Assembly: GCA_964478075.1 (NCBI GenBank)
Contig: CAYZGO010000002.1
Location: 62,001-126,000, forward strand
Origin: DAOUEX01 sp034430235
Lineage (GTDB): Bacteria; Chloroflexota; Anaerolineae; UBA2200
DNA: 64,000 nt
Direction: 5' to 3'
This document shows positions 44,501-52,415 of this stretch, one piece after another. The first letter of the stretch is position 1; each line of letters opens with the position of its first letter. Below the pieces are notes generated by a model. The model was not told the origin of the DNA, searched no databases, and saw only the letters and a list, made by a program, of their open reading frames with translations. The translations under genes and the position numbers were made by a program.

Positions 44501-47127
44501 CCCAGAGCGAGCACTGCCGCACTGCCCATGCGCACCCACGCCAATGCCAGCTTTCGTTCCCTCTTGAAGAGACGGATGGTGTGCGCAGCAGTAGTCCACT
44601 GCAGCAAATGCCGCCCGGTGATAAACAGGCGGACCAAGGTGCTGCCGATTGCATCCATGACAACCAACGTCTCGTAGGTGAGGAACGCCAGGCCCAACAG
44701 CCATCGGCCGGCCTTGGCCCAAAGCCGCTCCATCGCTGCTTCCCGCAGGAACTCCCATCCTCCCTTGAGCAAATCACTTAGCACGTCGCTGAGGAAAGGG
44801 ATGCCGTAGATGAGCAATGCCGCAATCGTCCAGACAAGCGCCGACCCCGGCAGCCACACCCAGCCGGCAAGCAGCAGGGCCAGCAATGAAGGAGTGAGCA
44901 AGCTGCGGCGCAGGTTGTCCAGTATCTTCCAGCGGTCGATGATGGAGAGACCGTTGGGTATTCTCTCTTTGCCTGTGCCGGGCACGCGCGGCAGCAGCCA
45001 AGGTAGCAGCTGCCAGTCGCCCCGAATCCAACGATGCTGGCGGGAAGCATAGGGTACGTAGTGGGGAGGAAAATCCTCGTAGAAGGTCACCGGTGTGCAC
45101 AGCCCCGCCCGACCGTGAACGCCCTCGAACAAGTCATGGCTGAGCAGGGCCTCTGTCGGCACCCGTCCGGCAAGGCTGCGTTCGAATGCAGCGATGTCGT
45201 AGATGCCCTTGCCCGCGTAGATGCCTTCCCCAAACAGGTCCTGGTAGGCATCGGACCAGGCGCGCGTGTAGAGATCTACTACGGTATCCCCAGCGAAGAT
45301 CTGGGTGAAGAGCGATCGATTCGCCGAGGGAGGCCAGACTTCAAGGCGGGGCTGCAACACCGTGTACCCGGCGACCACCTCACCGGTATGGGGATCGAAC
45401 CGCGCGCGGTTCAGCGGATGGGCCATCGTTGCCACCAACTGGCGAGCGCTGTCCCGGGGCATGATGGTATCGCGGTCAACGGTAATGGCGTACTGGATCC
45501 CCTGGAGGCGGTCCAGGTCACCTTGTTGCACCGTGAAGTGGATCTCCGTGCGATCTCCTAAGAGCAGTCTATTGAAGTCAGCCAGCTTGCCTCGCTTGCG
45601 CTCCCAGCCCATCCAGTATCCTTCCTCTGCACTCCACTGACGTTCGCGATGGAAAAGGTAGAACGGGCCGCCAGACTTGAGGCCGTACTTGCCGTTGAGG
45701 GTACGGATGCCCTTAATAGCCTGCTCGATGAGATCATCGTCATTGGGCATGTGTTTTCGAGCTGCATCGGCGAAATCTGTGAGGAGAGCGAAGAACAGAT
45801 TGGGATCGGGGTTGCTCAAATGGTGCCGCTCCAGTTGCCGTAGCAGCGCCTGGACCTCTTGGGCGTCGGTCAGCATGGTGGGCATGACGATGATGGTGCG
45901 GCTTTCGGGCGGGATGCTCTCTTCATAGCCCATTGTTGGCAGTCTGCGCGGCGCAACCGTGTGAGTGACGGTCCAGTTCACTGCATGGATGCCCACCGCT
46001 GTTGCAGGTACCAGGCCGATGAATCCCACTCCCAGTAGCTGTCGGAGTGTGCCACCAGCGTAGCGGGCGTACCCAAGAAGGATACCCAAGACGATGGCCG
46101 TGAGTGAGGCGATGCTGCCAAGGTATACAAAGGTAGGATGGTTCAATATCCACCGTTGGATACGCTCTGGCAGGGTGGGATGGTAGCCCAAGCAGCCTTC
46201 AAGCTGAGCACGACCCTCGGCCACAAGGTAGAAGCCAACGTGACTAGTGTGCACTGAATTGGCTACTCCTTGCTTGGCTGCCTGTATTGCGGCTTTCGCC
46301 ACTTCTCTCTCATCTTGATCCGTCACCTTGGCTAGCTCTTCAATCACCTTCCGGTAGCAGTCGCGCGTCTGAAAGTCCATCTTGCTGTAGACATCGGCCG
46401 GGTCCTCTCGCAGAACTCGCTCTACTTGGCTTACGCTTTCAAAGAAGTCACTCCAATCGTGTGCTGCCAACCCGCGCAGGCTCAGGATGCAGTTAGCAAT
46501 TCTCCGGTCCTCAGTGCCTGCTTCGCCCGTGGTCGCCTCGTCTGCGGCTGACCTGCTTCGGCCAGGGGACTGCAACCCGGTGATCTCCGCGGCTGCAGAA
46601 GTCAGGTTCTCCAGGATGGCCAAACGCAACATGCTGGGCAGCGCCCACAGTTCGCCCATAGTGAGGCTAGCACTGGCCTGATAAGTGCGGAGGAAGTGAC
46701 GCACGTGATCGAAAATGAGGTAGTTATTGCTCCAGCGGACGATCTCACGTGCAACGGCACGAATCCGTGGGCAGCGCTTGCCCGAAGCAGTCTCTACGGT
46801 GGGCAACTCCTGGTAGAAGTGCGCCGGCATGTCCTCACGGACCTGGCGCAGTGCTTCCTGGACGACATGGAAGTTGTCCAGGAACCATTCGCCAGCGGCA
46901 GATAGCGACAATTGCCGGTCAGAGGCGAATCGCTGGTGCGCCTCCCGCAACGCCTTCTCGTGATCCGTCAGATAGCGTCGAAGGGAGAACCTCTGTCCTC
47001 CACCAACGCCGACATGATGTCGGCTGGCGGTGGCAGTTGCTAGTTCCTCGATCTCACCGAGGGGGGCGCTTCCGCCGCTGGGTTCAGCGTTGGTGGGTTC
47101 GTTGGACGTGGATGGCTGGTTCTGCAC
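38554..47127 (-). CDS. Giant cyclic beta-1,2-glucan synthase (NdvB-like)
   Basis: 2,857 residues from a GTG at 47127. Order: cytoplasmic N-terminal region (~1-330); membrane helices ~335-400; GT84 glycosyltransferase core with a VDRDTIMPRD metal-binding segment near 552 and the HRWIRGDWQ motif near 700; more helices ~770-910; a glycoamylase-like domain near 1,000-1,500; two GH94 N-terminal carbohydrate-binding modules; and a GH94-like phosphorylase catalytic domain near 2,300-2,800 with SGDWNDSMN, holding the general-acid Asp, near 2,537. Such enzymes use UDP-glucose to make and cyclise beta-1,2-glucan, used in osmotic adaptation or host interaction. The gene is intact across 8.5 kb. It starts 3 bases after a universal stress protein stop. 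Confidence 0.93.
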   Translation of the reverse strand: MQNQPSTSNEPTNAEPSGGSAPLGEIEELATATASRHHVGVGGGQRFSLRRYLTDHEKALREAHQRFASDRQLSLSAAGEWFLDNFHVVQEALRQVREDMPAHFYQELPTVETASGKRCPRIRAVAREIVRWSNNYLIFDHVRHFLRTYQASASLTMGELWALPSMLRLAILENLTSAAAEITGLQSPGRSRSAADEATTGEAGTEDRRIANCILSLRGLAAHDWSDFFESVSQVERVLREDPADVYSKMDFQTRDCYRKVIEELAKVTDQDEREVAKAAIQAAKQGVANSVHTSHVGFYLVAEGRAQLEGCLGYHPTLPERIQRWILNHPTFVYLGSIASLTAIVLGILLGYARYAGGTLRQLLGVGFIGLVPATAVGIHAVNWTVTHTVAPRRLPTMGYEESIPPESRTIIVMPTMLTDAQEVQALLRQLERHHLSNPDPNLFFALLTDFADAARKHMPNDDDLIEQAIKGIRTLNGKYGLKSGGPFYLFHRERQWSAEEGYWMGWERKRGKLADFNRLLLGDRTEIHFTVQQGDLDRLQGIQYAITVDRDTIMPRDSARQLVATMAHPLNRARFDPHTGEVVAGYTVLQPRLEVWPPSANRSLFTQIFAGDTVVDLYTRAWSDAYQDLFGEGIYAGKGIYDIAAFERSLAGRVPTEALLSHDLFEGVHGRAGLCTPVTFYEDFPPHYVPYASRQHRWIRGDWQLLPWLLPRVPGTGKERIPNGLSIIDRWKILDNLRRSLLTPSLLALLLAGWVWLPGSALVWTIAALLIYGIPFLSDVLSDLLKGGWEFLREAAMERLWAKAGRWLLGLAFLTYETLVVMDAIGSTLVRLFITGRHLLQWTTAAHTIRLFKRERKLALAWVRMGSAAVLALGFAALLLWRRPEALPIAAPFLLAWLASPQIAHWISRPVVQEPVQLSAEQRQQLRSLARRTWLYFEHFVGPDDHWLPPDHYQEDPGGQHARRTSPTNIGMQLLSTLAAYDMGYIGPADLAYRLRFTFDNLAQMERYRGHFFNWYDTRDLRALSPRYVSTVDSGNLAACLLALKRGCLDVLEQPIPRRQALHGLIDQLNLLSETLETSQSPQSGVESAWLEQFLDQMREQLLAVEGNPLEWRSLLAELIRSDWPEFERRLRQFLKGRAEDLDVKTVRDLRTWSELTRRHLHNTLRDIDGLLPWLERMGESPKLFTHKDEETPIGIAWRALVETYATEAGVATVPQICQDVRQRLDEVQGLLREQPENAEVQEALAWCSDLLKEIDSAEERARDIAHILDGLAAESEEYFQAMDFEFLFDDRREVFHIGYNISAARMDKNYYDLLASEARLASLVAIAKGDVPKSHWLHLSRSFTLVNGTRALLSWSGTMFEYLMPPLLMHSYRGTLLQQTNAAVIDRQIAYGHERTVPWGISESGYYRFDAAMNYQYQAFGVPGLGLKRGLGEELVIAPYASLLALSLRPKAVMDNLAALIEQDMLGRYGLYEAIDYTASHVPPGQQRAIVRSYMAHHQGMILLSIVNYLQGQGMVRRFHADQRIQATDLILHEQMPAQAPVEYPHPDETQAARPAMPLPTDSPYRTSMRLPVPEVFLLSNGGDTTLITSAGAGCTQWKKLALTRWRSDTSLDNWGSWIYVQDRRSGALWSAGYQPTGAAPEWEEVLFHAYKVEFRRKDQGISLRMEVTVSPDDDVEIRRITLTNDSSRRRRLWLSSYAEVALIPQEADLHHQAFGKLFVVSEYVPELNTLLFRRRARSADEEPVYLGHLLVTRGRRKVTGAYETDRARFLGRGQTPRSPAALKEGKELSGTTGATLDPIMCIGQSIDIMPHTTAQVAYVTLAATSREDALTTARRYQSWLSVRRAFGRARDTHREELRALDLSTAELESIQTLLSILLYPHAALRADPGVLVANRRGQPGLWPYAISGDYPILMVCIESRDEAELLDEVLRAHSYWRRRQLKVDLVILNERETGYADELQGYVHRLISHTGGEAWLNRRGGIFVLRLDQLSEESRVLLQTAARAILRGDAGSLADQVARLAEAPARLPRFIPTPSSEKVDVVAEPTPALKRPAGLLFDNGLGGFSADGREYVIYLERDQWTPAPWINVIANPDFGFLVSESGSGYTWAENSGENRLTPWRNDPVSDTPGEALYLRDEESGEVWSPTPLPARESAAYLVRHGAGYSVFHHHSHGLKQRLRLFTAPDAPVKLIHLRLENSWNRNRRITATYYAEWVLGTNRDSTQQYIVPECDTNHNVLLARNTYSEEFRERVAFLAANQQLHGLTCDRTEFLGREGSMGRPAALARLGLSARVEAGLDPCAALQIHVDLAPAESKDVFFLLGQGANRDEALKLVEHYQDPTQIEAAWNAVNSFWGRLLGTVKVKTPDGAMNLLLNRWLLYQALSCRVWARSALYQSSGAFGFRDQLQDVMALTHAAPEITREHILRAAGHQFEAGDVLHWWHPPSGRGVRTRYSDDLLWLPFVTAHYVAQTGDHSIVREKVPFRMGAPLNSGEVERYGRYEMTNKAYDLYEHCCRALEKGCTQGTHGLPLMGSGDWNDSMNRVGVNGRGESIWLGWFVCAVLKRFAPICELMADKDRAARYREMARQLSESLEAHGWDGSWYRRAYYDDGTPLGSSKNLECQIASIAQSWAVLSQTADPHRAVRAMESLWDRLVHQEDRLMLLFSPPFDKTDRDAGYIKGYPPGIRENGGQYTHAALWAVWAFVMLGQGDRAEALFRLLNPIRQSATPEDVARYKVEPYIVAADVYSSPKYTGRGGWTWYTGSAGWMYRVGIEAILGLRRVGDALRIEPCIPKDWSGYSIEYQHRGTLYRISVANPQGVNQGVKQVTLDGERLPSGEIPLLQDGKRHEIQVQMG

Positions 47128-47130
47128 CGT

Positions 47131-48096
47131 CTAGTGTCCTGTGAATTCCTTGGCGATGATCTCAGCCTCACTGGGCTCGATCTGATCTGGAGAGAGGTCT
47201 TGGGCTACAAGCAGAGCGGTTGTGCCGTAGACAACAAAGTTGAGAGCAAGGCTCCCGTACGGCCAGGTGGTGCTTCCAGAGTAACCGTGGGCGCTCATCG
47301 CCACCAGGTCTATGTTCTCCTCCTTGACCAGTTCATGTAAGCTCTTGGCGGGGTTGTCGCTGACCACAAGCCAGTTCTGGACATCGACTTGTTGGGCAGC
47401 CAAGGATGACCGGAGTTCCTCCAGGCATCGCTCCGCCTCTGCGCGGTTCAACGCGACCACTCTATCGATTACGCCAAGTTCTTCGTCCGTGAGCGGACGG
47501 CGGCGTGCCATTTCCGGCTTGCGTACCACGTGCGCCAGGATCAACTGCGCGCCATGGGACCGCGCCAGCATGGTGATCAGTGGCACGGCATGCTCTGCTC
47601 GCTGTGAGCAGTCCAAAGGGCACAGCACTCGCGAATAGGTGAGATGGGTCAACTCGCTCGTCACGGGGTGGTACGCGCGCACGATCATCAAGGAAACGCG
47701 CGCACGTGCAATGATCTTCTGTACCGTACTGCTGACGTTCCAGCCGGTCAGGCCACTTCGGCCGTGGCTGCTCAACACGATGAGGTCGACGCCATTCGCA
47801 CGTGCAAAGGCCAGAATCTGTTCCGCGGGCTTCCCTTCCAAGCGGCTCGAGTCTACATCTAATCCCGCCGCTCCCAGTCGGCCAGAGATTCCCTCCAGGT
47901 ATGCATCTGCTTCGGCCGTCCGAAAGCGCCAGTTCAGTGCATTGACTGGCTGAGCTGCTTCATTGGCATGTCTGGGCTGGCATAAGTTTAACAGTGTCAC
48001 CTTGGCCTCAAGGGGCTGGGCCATGGCGACCACATGCGGCAGCACACACTCAGCAAGCAGCGAGCCGTCCAGCGGGACAAGTATGTTCTTGAACAT
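47131..48096 (-). CDS. Universal stress protein, tandem UspA domains
   Basis: 321 residues, with GGAAGGAG just upstream of the ATG. Two UspA domains, each with the ATP-binding glycine motif: SSHGRSGLTG near 115 and SAHGYSGSTTWPYGS near 275. Proteins of this kind bind ATP and are induced by stress or growth arrest. It is the first gene of a two-gene unit with the glucan synthase (3-base gap), suggesting joint control under stress. Confidence 0.9.
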   Translation of the reverse strand: MFKNILVPLDGSLLAECVLPHVVAMAQPLEAKVTLLNLCQPRHANEAAQPVNALNWRFRTAEADAYLEGISGRLGAAGLDVDSSRLEGKPAEQILAFARANGVDLIVLSSHGRSGLTGWNVSSTVQKIIARARVSLMIVRAYHPVTSELTHLTYSRVLCPLDCSQRAEHAVPLITMLARSHGAQLILAHVVRKPEMARRRPLTDEELGVIDRVVALNRAEAERCLEELRSSLAAQQVDVQNWLVVSDNPAKSLHELVKEENIDLVAMSAHGYSGSTTWPYGSLALNFVVYGTTALLVAQDLSPDQIEPSEAEIIAKEFTGH

Positions 48097-49198
48097 GTTC
48101 GCACTCCTTCCGTTGACGTTAGCCCAGTCGGAACAACAGGGCGCTTGATCACGGAGAGTATCTTCCTCGTCCGAATGGCGCCTGATCTGAAATCACCCAA
48201 CGGGTTCTATGCAAGCCAGTCGACTCACAGAATGCGCCTCGCCACAAAACCAGCGCAGCGGTAACGTTGCTGCTGCTAGACTAGCTGCATCAATCTGAGC
48301 CCGTGAAGCTCTGATCATCGTTAGGTCGTATCGAGGCCACGTGGAGATCATGCTCCGCGTGGGCGGAGAGCACTCGCGAGTGCGAGACAGCAAGACGTTC
48401 CTCGCTCTCCAGATTCCTGCTCACTGAATCACGTCGGGAGCCTCTTTGCTAACGCAGGGTGTTAGTGGGAGATACATACTCTCTAAGCTGCCCGAGCTTC
48501 TGCTTCACCAAATCAGCTTTCGTGGGCATATTCCCCTGGGTTCCCTTCGCTAACAATACCTCGTTTACCTTTCTACGTCAAGCTGCGCACCACTGTGGAC
48601 TTGCGCAGGGAAAGGACTTCACAGGGCCCTATGAATAGCAGGCGCTGAGTCAATTAGTCTTACCCTTGGGGTTAGCCAAAGCCCGGACGGGCTCACTCAT
48701 TCAATTCAGGCTCCAACCCCACCATGTGTTGCATTTCCCCAGATGGATGTTCATGTGTGTTGTGGTCTATTACTGCACGAATCTGCTGCGGAACCCCGTA
48801 CTGTGCCAGGAGACCGTTACAAAGAATGAAGGAAGCTGGGTGCGGGCTTCGCCCGTAGATTCGTAGTCCGGGCACGAACCGAATGGCTGCGATGGAACGC
48901 ATAACAATGCGCTTTCAGTCCTGGCAAACAGATAGCGGGACTTCGCTCTGCCGAACGGACAGCAGGACTCCGCGCGTGACTGCGATGCACGGCTGCTCAA
49001 ATGGCGTCTTCCAAGGCAATAATACGCTTCCCCCCCCCTCATCCGGTGCGCCAAGCGACGGGTCTCCTAAACGCAGTACGAGAGTCCTGGTCAGCCTTTG
49101 AAGCCGACGGGGTGCTGGGAATACGAGGTACTCGCAGAATGGAAAGGATGTGAGATGTTCCTCGACTGCTGGTGCCGCTGTGGGTACCCTGTATCCGC
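48097..49198. other. 1.1 kb gap without a recognisable gene
   Basis: Only short frames lacking starts, families or coding character occur. There is a TCCGCGTGGGCGGA stretch and ACTCGCGAGT near 48353-48380, a CCCGGACGGG near 48684 and a run of nine C near 49030, but I see no tRNA, tmRNA, RNase P or riboswitch pattern. It separates the USP-glucan synthase operon from rpoD, so both operons' control regions probably lie at its edges. Confidence 0.5.
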
Positions 49199-50386
49199 TC
49201 ACTCCATGTATTCGCGCAACTGGCGGCTGCGGCTGGGATGCCGCAGGCGGGCGAGCGCCTCACGTTCGATCTGCCGGATGCGCTCGCGGGTCAAGCCGAA
49301 TTTCGCCCCCACTTCTTTCAGCGTGTAGGCGCGGCCGTCTTGCAGCCCAAAGCGCAGGCGGAGGATGCGTGCTTGACGCGGCCTCAGTGTAGCCAGGATT
49401 TCCTCCATCTTTTCAGCTAGCAGGCTCTCCGTGGCCATATCAGGAGGCGTAGGGCTGTCGTCGTCCCCAATGAACTGGCCCAATTCACTGTCCTTTTCCT
49501 TGCCGACGGGCTTCTCCAAGGAAAGCGGCCGACGCGAGACCTTGAGCAGCCGGCGCACTCGGGCAGGGGTGAGATGCATTGGACCGGCAATTTCCTTCGG
49601 CGTTGGCCTGTGCCCGCTCGTCTGCTCCAAGTACCGCGCAGTGCGGTACACCTTGCGAATGCGGTCTCCAACATGAGAGGGCAAGCGAATGACACGGCCT
49701 TGCTCAGCCAATGCGCGGGTGACGCTCTGGCGAATCCACCACGTGGCGTAGGTGCTGAACTTGCACCCGCGCCGGTAGTCGAACTTTCCGACTGCTTTCA
49801 TCAAGCCCAAGTTACCTTCTTGGATCAGGTCCAGGAAGGGCACCCCTTGGCCCATGTAGCGCTTGGCGATGCTGACGACCAAACGGGTATTGGCTTTGAT
49901 CAGATGCGCTCGCGCGTTGTTTGCCATTTCAACCTGGCGCAGGTACCTTTGGCGGAGGTAGGGTTTCTGCCCGCCCTTTTGGAGTCGTCGCTGCGCAATC
50001 TTGCCGCGCTCTATTTGCTTGGCCAGGCGGACCTCTTCCTCACGCTTCAGCAAGGGGACGCTGGCCATCTGCTTCAAGTACAGGCTGATAGAGTCATGGC
50101 TGTTGATGCCGCTGAGGTCAAAGGCCTTGTGCACTTCTTGCTTCTCTGGTTCCTTCGCTTTCGGGGGTGCTGGCTGATCCTTCTGTCCGTCAGGTGTGAT
50201 GATCTCGATGCCCTGGTCGTAAAGGTACATCATGAGATCTTCCAACTGCGGGAGGTTCTTCTGTGCCTCTGGAAAGAGCTCGATCACATCGTCCACGGTG
50301 AGGTAGCCCTGCTCTTCCGCTTTGTCAATCAATTGCTGGGCTGGATCCAGCGGCTTCTCTTTCGGTTTCAACCTGACATGACTCAT
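49199..50386 (-). CDS. rpoD: Primary-type sigma factor (RpoD/SigA)
   Basis: 395 residues. Region 1.1 (first ~90, DDVIELFPEAQ), region 1.2 (SLYLKQMASVPLLKREEE), region 2 with LVVSIAKRYMGQGVPFLDLIQEGNLGL and YATWWIRQSV, region 3 (RIRKVYRTARYL), and the region 4 helix-turn-helix YTLKEVGAKFGLTRERIRQIE. All are typical of group 1 or close group 2 sigma factors. It recognises TTGACA/TATAAT promoters like those mapped here. It precedes L35 and S21 genes with no visible operon link. Confidence 0.93.
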   Translation of the reverse strand: MSHVRLKPKEKPLDPAQQLIDKAEEQGYLTVDDVIELFPEAQKNLPQLEDLMMYLYDQGIEIITPDGQKDQPAPPKAKEPEKQEVHKAFDLSGINSHDSISLYLKQMASVPLLKREEEVRLAKQIERGKIAQRRLQKGGQKPYLRQRYLRQVEMANNARAHLIKANTRLVVSIAKRYMGQGVPFLDLIQEGNLGLMKAVGKFDYRRGCKFSTYATWWIRQSVTRALAEQGRVIRLPSHVGDRIRKVYRTARYLEQTSGHRPTPKEIAGPMHLTPARVRRLLKVSRRPLSLEKPVGKEKDSELGQFIGDDDSPTPPDMATESLLAEKMEEILATLRPRQARILRLRFGLQDGRAYTLKEVGAKFGLTRERIRQIEREALARLRHPSRSRQLREYME

Positions 50387-50451
50387 TTCGCTATCCTACC
50401 TGTATCTTTCCGACGGGCCCGCATCAGCTTGTGCGTCTCCCAAGTAATGTC

Positions 50452-50661
50452 TCATTTCTTCTGCTGGCGCAAGCCCAGAAGCCTCCGCACGCGGCTGCGA
50501 TCCGACTTGGCCACCGGTAGTTCTTTGTCCAGAGAGCGAAGAACCCGCTTTGATTTCCTCCTGCGCAGGTGGCTGCGTCGCTGTTTCAGTCGCCGCAGCT
50601 TTCCCTTGCCAGTGATCTTGAAGCGCTTTGCAGTCGCTTTATGTGTTTTCATCTTGGGCAT
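50452..50661 (-). CDS. rpmI: Ribosomal protein L35
   Basis: 69 residues from the ATG at 50661 (MPKMKTHKATAKRFKITGKGKL), with AGGAGG upstream; the longer frame to 50784 overlaps the S1 gene and is rejected. The sequence is typical L35, very basic, with a C-terminal extension (VRRLLGLRQQKK). It normally pairs with IF3 and L20 genes, and neither is in the window. Confidence 0.93.
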   Translation of the reverse strand: MPKMKTHKATAKRFKITGKGKLRRLKQRRSHLRRRKSKRVLRSLDKELPVAKSDRSRVRRLLGLRQQKK

Positions 50662-50764
50662 AACTGTGACATATCCTCCTGTAACTGACCCGCAAGGCCT
50701 GGGCTGTGTTGACCTAGTAAACTGGCTTTGCAGTACGACCTGCGATTCTGTGGCCTTACTTGCT

Positions 50765-51835
50765 TTACCTCGACCAAGCTTCAATCTCGTCCACCATCCG
50801 AAGTGCGATTCTGTGCTTCTGTTCGTCGATTCCGAGGACGCGTACCAGAATCGAAGACCCCACCTCTAGATCTACCCAGGTAGCTTTGCCACCAGGCATC
50901 TCCGAGACATGGACCAAGCCCTCGACCCTTCGCCAATATCAACGAAGGCGCCAAATGATACCACGCCTGTCACAGTTCCCTTTACTACGTCGCCCTCCAT
51001 CAGGTTCTTCGTTACGCGTTCCCAGGGATTGGGTAACAACCGCTTCCGACTTAGCGCGATGCGCTCCTGCTCCCGATCGACTCTTAGAACAAGCACCTGC
51101 ACCTCATCGCCTACGCTCAGGACATCGCAGGCTTTGTCCACGTACCTCCAATCCAGCTCTGAAATGTGGATCAGGCCATCCACACCATCCAAATCCACGA
51201 AAGCACCAAAATCGACCAGGCTCCGTACAATCCCAGTTCGCACTTCGCCCTCGCTCAGTTCCCCAAGCAGTTGTTGGCGATTAGGGTAATTTGCAGCCCT
51301 CTCCGACAACACCAGATGCCGCCGTCGTTGATCTACCTCAAGCACCACCAGCGAGAGACTCTGGCCGACCGGCTTGGACTTCGCCTCAGGTTTGCGCGAC
51401 CGCAGGCACGTTAGATGCGAGTTCGGTACAAAGCCGCGCAGACGGCCGAACGAGACAATGACACCGCCGCGATTGAAATCAGTCATTTTAGCTTGAAAAA
51501 CATCCCCACTCTTCAATAGAGTCCTTGCATGCAGCCAGTCGCTGTGCTCCAAGCCCTTTCTTATCGAGACGACAATCTCCCCATCACGACCTGATTCCTT
51601 CAAGATGCAAACTGGCACGGGCGCGGTACGCATTGTTCAGACTCTCCAAATGCTCGGAGGGGACAATTTCATCCCGTTTGGTCTCTGTCAGCTGAACGAC
51701 CACCTCGCTCTCGCTGATCGACAGAATGACACCTTGATGAACCGCTCCACGTAGAGGAGTGGTGTAACGATAGTCATTCTCGGCCAGTGCTGCCAGTCTT
51801 TCCTGTTGCACATTTGTATATGGTCTATCGATCAT
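50765..51835 (-). pseudogene. S1-domain protein gene broken by two single-base frameshifts
   Basis: Three frames hold successive parts of a ribosomal-S1-like protein. Residues from 51835: DYRYTTPLRGAVHQGVILS (S1 repeat 1). A +1 shift after about 51600 continues as VPVCILKESGRDGEIVVSI, then repeats 2 and 3 (FGAFVDLDGVDGLIHISELDW). A one-base deletion near 50928 in a G-run moves repeat 4 (GVEGLVHVSEMPGGKATW) to a third frame, ending at a TAA at 50765. The start overlaps the S21 stop by four bases. An intact paralogue is at 55153. Confidence 0.82.
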
Positions 51836-52044
51836 GCTCTGCGAAACCGGCGCTGCGCCTTTCGTTGTCGTTTGCGCTCACGGACGATGGCTTTGCGAAG
51901 GGCTTTGTGGCGCTTATCGCTCTTCGAAACGAAGTACCTCTTCTTCTTGACCTCGGTTAGGATCCGCGACCTCGTCACTCTCTTGCGAAAGCGCTTCAAC
52001 ATATTATCGAAGGATTCTCCCTCTCGCAGTGCTACTCTTACCAT
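51832..52044 (-). CDS. rpsU: Ribosomal protein S21
   Basis: 70 residues, with GGAGGTGAC upstream. Typical S21: VRVALREGESFDNMLKRFRKRV and an arginine-rich tail (KRQRKAQRRFRRA). It binds 16S rRNA near the anti-Shine-Dalgarno end and helps initiation. The intact copy is one of three S21-like units in this locus. It is translationally coupled to the S1-like pseudogene (ATGA overlap). A promoter, TTGTCA-N18-TATGAC, is at 52125-52154. Confidence 0.93.
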   Translation of the reverse strand: MVRVALREGESFDNMLKRFRKRVTRSRILTEVKKKRYFVSKSDKRHKALRKAIVRERKRQRKAQRRFRRA

Positions 52045-52124
52045 GCCCTAGTTGTCACCTCCCATCTTTCACCTTCCTCTACAGTCGTCAGCGCGTCTTG
52101 CCCACTATTCGGCAACCTACATAA

Positions 52125-52154
52125 GTCATAGTCACTCTTGATCAGCGCTGACAA
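52125..52154 (-). promoter_or_regulatory. Probable sigma-70 promoter of S21
   Basis: On the minus strand: TTGTCA (52149-52154), an 18-base spacer and TATGAC (52125-52130), about 80 bases upstream of the S21 start. Confidence 0.45.
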
Positions 52155-52186
52155 TTCTTCCTTCCAATCTGTGCACTATTGATCCA

Positions 52187-52355
52187 TCACGCTCCGCGAA
52201 ACATCTGGCACTGCTGTCGTTACCATTTGCGCTGCGTTCGCATGGCCTCAGGAAGAACCTTGTGGTGTTTCTCGCTCTTGGAAACATCGAGGGGCCTTCC
52301 CGAGCTGGGTGACAATGCGAGCCCGCGCAGCCCTGTTACGGAAACCTCTCTGCAT
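52187..52355 (-). pseudogene. Decayed second copy of S21
   Basis: From an ATG at 52355 the minus strand reads MQRGFRNRAARARIVTQLGKAPRC; after a frameshift, VSKSEKHHKVLPEAMRTQRKW follows, then a stop and a last MFRGA-like piece. These align with S21 residues 15-70 (LKRFRKRVTRSRILTEVKKKRYFVSKSDKRHKALRKAIVRERKR...FRRA). Its N-terminus has been lost. It lies 143 bases upstream of the intact S21. Confidence 0.8.
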
Positions 52356-52415
52356 GCCACAGTCAGACGCAGCAGCTATGCTGAGACACCCCCGGATGGA
52401 AACTCGGTGTCAGTC

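Noticed and set aside
48666..49420. Short frames near rpoD
   Set aside because: No start support and no recognisable family; two overlap the rpoD 3' end.
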